Positions 4,601-5,995 of a DNA stretch of 5,995 bases are shown here, piece by piece. Every line of letters begins with the position of its first letter. Within the stretch, counting starts at the first letter, position 1. Under the pieces are notes generated by a model that was not told the origin of the DNA, made no database searches, and saw only the letters and a list, made by a program, of their open reading frames with translations. The position numbers and the translations under genes are program-made. Source of the DNA: an uncultured Desulfovibrio sp. (GTDB lineage: Bacteria; Desulfobacterota; Desulfovibrionia; Desulfovibrionales; Desulfovibrionaceae); assembly GCA_947177645.1 (NCBI GenBank), contig CAMWVJ010000084.1:1-5995 (forward strand). The letters run 5' to 3'.

Positions 4601-5812
4601 TTAAGCCTGCCTGCCGAAGCGGGCCGCGGCGGCGAGCGCCGAGAGCGCAAGCAGCTCCGCACGCGGGACGAGGGTGGAGAGGCGCAAAAATTCCTGCTCC
4701 GTGTGGATATGCTCGCCCTCGGGCCCCATGCAGCAGATGGTGGGCAACCCGAGCGCGCTCGAGCACAGGCCGGACTCGGCCGCGCTCTCGTAATGCTGGC
4801 CGGTGAGGTGCATGCCGAGGCTTTCGCCCGCTTCCCGCACCAGCGCGAAAAGGTCGTCCCCAGCGGCCGTGCGCTCCAGCGGGTAGAGCCGCAAGCCGCC
4901 GCTCACGCTGGCGCTGGTGCCCGGCACATGGACGCGGCGCGCCGCCTCGCGGATGGCCTCCACGGTGTTCACGCCGTCCTCAAGGCGCCTGTAGGTGAGG
5001 TGGATGAGCCCTTCGGCCCAGGGCGCCACGGAATTGGCGGAAATGCCGCCCTCGATCATGCCGGCGTTCACCGTGAGGCCGCGGTCAAGATCCAAAAGTT
5101 CATTGATCTCCAGCAGCTTGTGCGCGAGGTCGATGACGGCCGAGGCGCCGTCCTCGTAGTTGCGGCCCGCATGGGCGGCCTTGCCCGTGACGCGCAGCCG
5201 CATGTGGCCCGAGCCCTTGCGCGACAGGGTGACGCGCCCGCCAAGGCCCCCGGGCTCGGCGCAGAACACGGCGAGCGCCCCGGGCAGCCGGCTTTTGAGG
5301 GCGGCCGAGCCGGTGGGCGAGCCCAGCTCCTCGTCAGGGGAGAACATGAGCGTCAGCGGGCAGGGCAGCAGGCGCCGCAGGGCGCGCGCGGCGAAGAGCA
5401 TGGCCACGAGGCCGCCCTTCATGTCCGCGGCGCCCGGCCCCGTGACCGTGTCGGCCGCGCGGTTGACCCTGAAGGGGCGCCGGGCCGCCTCCCCTTCGGG
5501 GAACACGGTGTCCATATGGCCGATGAAGGCGATGCCCGGCCCCGCGGCGAGCGGGTGGCTGCGCGCGGTGCGCGCATGGCCGAGCCCCTGCTGCCACGCT
5601 TCGTCCGGGGCAATGGGCGGTTTGGAGAGGCGTTCGGTCTCAAAGCCGGCCTCGGCGAGCCACGCGGTGAGCCGGTCACCCATGCGGTCCACCCCGGCGC
5701 CCGAGGCCGTGGGGGAATCGATGCTCACCAGTTCTTCAAGCAGGGCGAGCATTTCCCCTTCCGCACCCGCAAACTCGGCGTCCAAGGCCCGTTTCCACTC
5801 TGAAAGATCCAT
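4601..5812 (-). CDS. M20-family metallopeptidase, glutamate carboxypeptidase (CPG2)-like
   Basis: This is a 403-residue di-zinc hydrolase of the M20A type, usual length for carboxypeptidase G2 relatives, which cleave C-terminal amino acids from peptides or acylated glutamate. Counting from the ATG at 5812, the active site is complete: GHMDTVFP (98-105; His99 ligand, Asp101), GAADMKGG (127-134; bridging Asp130), SPDEELGS (158-165; catalytic Glu161, ligand Glu162), AEPGG (185-189; ligand Glu186), KAAHAG (211-216; His214 of the dimerisation lid), and EHIHTEQE (367-374; ligand His370). The middle part (about 200-305) is the lid and dimer domain. No signal peptide is visible, so it is cytoplasmic. 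A GTG at 5836 is in frame, but the ATG is preferred: neither start has a strong ribosome site, and MDLSEWKRAL fits a normal M20 N-terminus. The gene is very GC-rich (48 of 60 bases at 5401-5460), unlike the cassette to its left. The exact substrate is not determinable. Confidence 0.93.
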   Translation of the reverse strand: MDLSEWKRALDAEFAGAEGEMLALLEELVSIDSPTASGAGVDRMGDRLTAWLAEAGFETERLSKPPIAPDEAWQQGLGHARTARSHPLAAGPGIAFIGHMDTVFPEGEAARRPFRVNRAADTVTGPGAADMKGGLVAMLFAARALRRLLPCPLTLMFSPDEELGSPTGSAALKSRLPGALAVFCAEPGGLGGRVTLSRKGSGHMRLRVTGKAAHAGRNYEDGASAVIDLAHKLLEINELLDLDRGLTVNAGMIEGGISANSVAPWAEGLIHLTYRRLEDGVNTVEAIREAARRVHVPGTSASVSGGLRLYPLERTAAGDDLFALVREAGESLGMHLTGQHYESAAESGLCSSALGLPTICCMGPEGEHIHTEQEFLRLSTLVPRAELLALSALAAAARFGRQA

Positions 5813-5870
5813 AACGTCTTCTGCCAGCAAAGTCACATTGCACGATGCAGTTGAGGGAGATTCCTTAAGT

Positions 5871-5895
5871 CCGTCTGGAGCGAAGCGGAAGACGG
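5871..5895. repeat. Inverted repeat in the M20 leader region
   Basis: CCGTCT (5871-5876) and AGACGG (5890-5895) form a perfect 6-bp stem around 13 bases. It lies 58 bases upstream of the peptidase ATG and may be in the 5' leader of its mRNA. The function is unknown. Confidence 0.35.
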
Positions 5896-5917
5896 GTGCT
5901 GGTGCCGGAAGAATCCT

Positions 5918-5934
5918 AAAAAATAAGATTTTTT
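5918..5934. repeat. AT-only inverted repeat
   Basis: AAAAAAT-AAG-ATTTTTT has 7-bp arms around a 3-base centre. With no GC pairs it is unlikely to be a terminator. It may be curved promoter DNA or a protein site upstream of the peptidase gene. Confidence 0.35.
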
Positions 5935-5960
5935 GCTGCTGGCAAGGAAGAAAAATAATT

Positions 5961-5995
5961 TCCGAAGGGAGTGTACTTAAGTACTCGACCGAGGA
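5961..5995. repeat. Interrupted palindrome running off the right edge
   Basis: The core GTACTTAAGTAC (5973-5984) is a perfect 12-base palindrome. Allowing small bulges, pairing continues outward: GAG (5969-5971) with CTC (5984-5986), GG (5967-5968) with CC (5989-5990), and TCC (5961-5963) with GGA (5993-5995). The right arm is cut by the window edge. GACCGAGGA at the very end could also serve as a + strand ribosome site for a gene beyond the window. Confidence 0.4.

Larger units (their letters stand above)
5813..5995. promoter_or_regulatory. Upstream region of the M20 gene, gene-free and rich in inverted repeats
   Basis: No convincing coding frame is seen on either strand. The region is much more AT-rich than the peptidase gene and should hold its promoter, read on the - strand. 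TTGCCA (5945-5940) is a good -35 candidate, but no clear -10 lies 16-18 bases on. Inverted repeats lie at 5871-5895, 5918-5934 and around 5978/5979. Confidence 0.45.

Noticed and set aside
4403..5803. A 466-codon open frame on the + strand opposite the M20 peptidase gene
   Set aside because: It is antisense to a gene with a complete, recognisable active site. Its protein is Arg/Gly/Ala/His-rich with no domain, and long antisense frames are expected where third positions are nearly all G or C.
5813..5836. An upstream in-frame GTG start for the M20 peptidase
   Set aside because: It has no ribosome site before it and adds 8 residues not needed by the family. The ATG at 5812 is the simpler choice, but the evidence is modest.
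1..5995. tRNA, rRNA or CRISPR repeats
   Set aside because: No tRNA cloverleaf, rRNA-like stretch or regularly spaced repeat was seen on either strand.

Overview
The window reads as chromosomal DNA from a GC-rich, probably Gram-negative bacterium. A Desulfovibrio-like or related sulfate- or metal-reducing lineage is my best guess. It rests on the single-chain tandem-RCK potassium channel, a layout known from Geobacter GsuK, on the twin-arginine leader of the nitroreductase, and on the overall base composition. It is not proven here.

Layout, left to right: (1) A large + strand gene (143-1972) encodes a two-helix potassium channel subunit fused to two RCK/TrkA nucleotide-binding modules. (2) After a 77-base convergent gap come three tightly packed - strand genes, transcribed in the order EthD-like small protein (3666-3355), nitroreductase with a twin-arginine leader (3321-2710), atypical short-chain dehydrogenase (2697-2050). 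(3) A 147-base divergent promoter region carries two perfect inverted repeats and an A6T6 tract, and leads into a + strand TetR-type repressor (3817-4401). (4) A hairpin-rich gap of about 200 bases holds a probable intrinsic terminator for the repressor. (5) A - strand M20 metallopeptidase of the glutamate carboxypeptidase type (5812-4601) has every expected metal ligand. (6) The last 180 or so bases contain no gene, but hold several inverted repeats, one of which runs off the window.

How the genes work together: the repressor and the three-gene operon form a classic divergent cassette. The likely picture is a small-molecule sensor controlling a flavoenzyme, an EthD-fold protein and an SDR-like protein that act on some aromatic, quinone or other electrophilic compound. 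The substrate cannot be read from the sequence. The cassette is visibly less GC-rich than the channel and peptidase genes that flank it, which suggests an accessory insertion between two host genes. Two oddities stand out: the SDR lacks three of the four canonical catalytic residues, and the nitroreductase appears to be exported while its neighbours are not. The channel and the peptidase look like ordinary housekeeping or physiology genes unrelated to the cassette.
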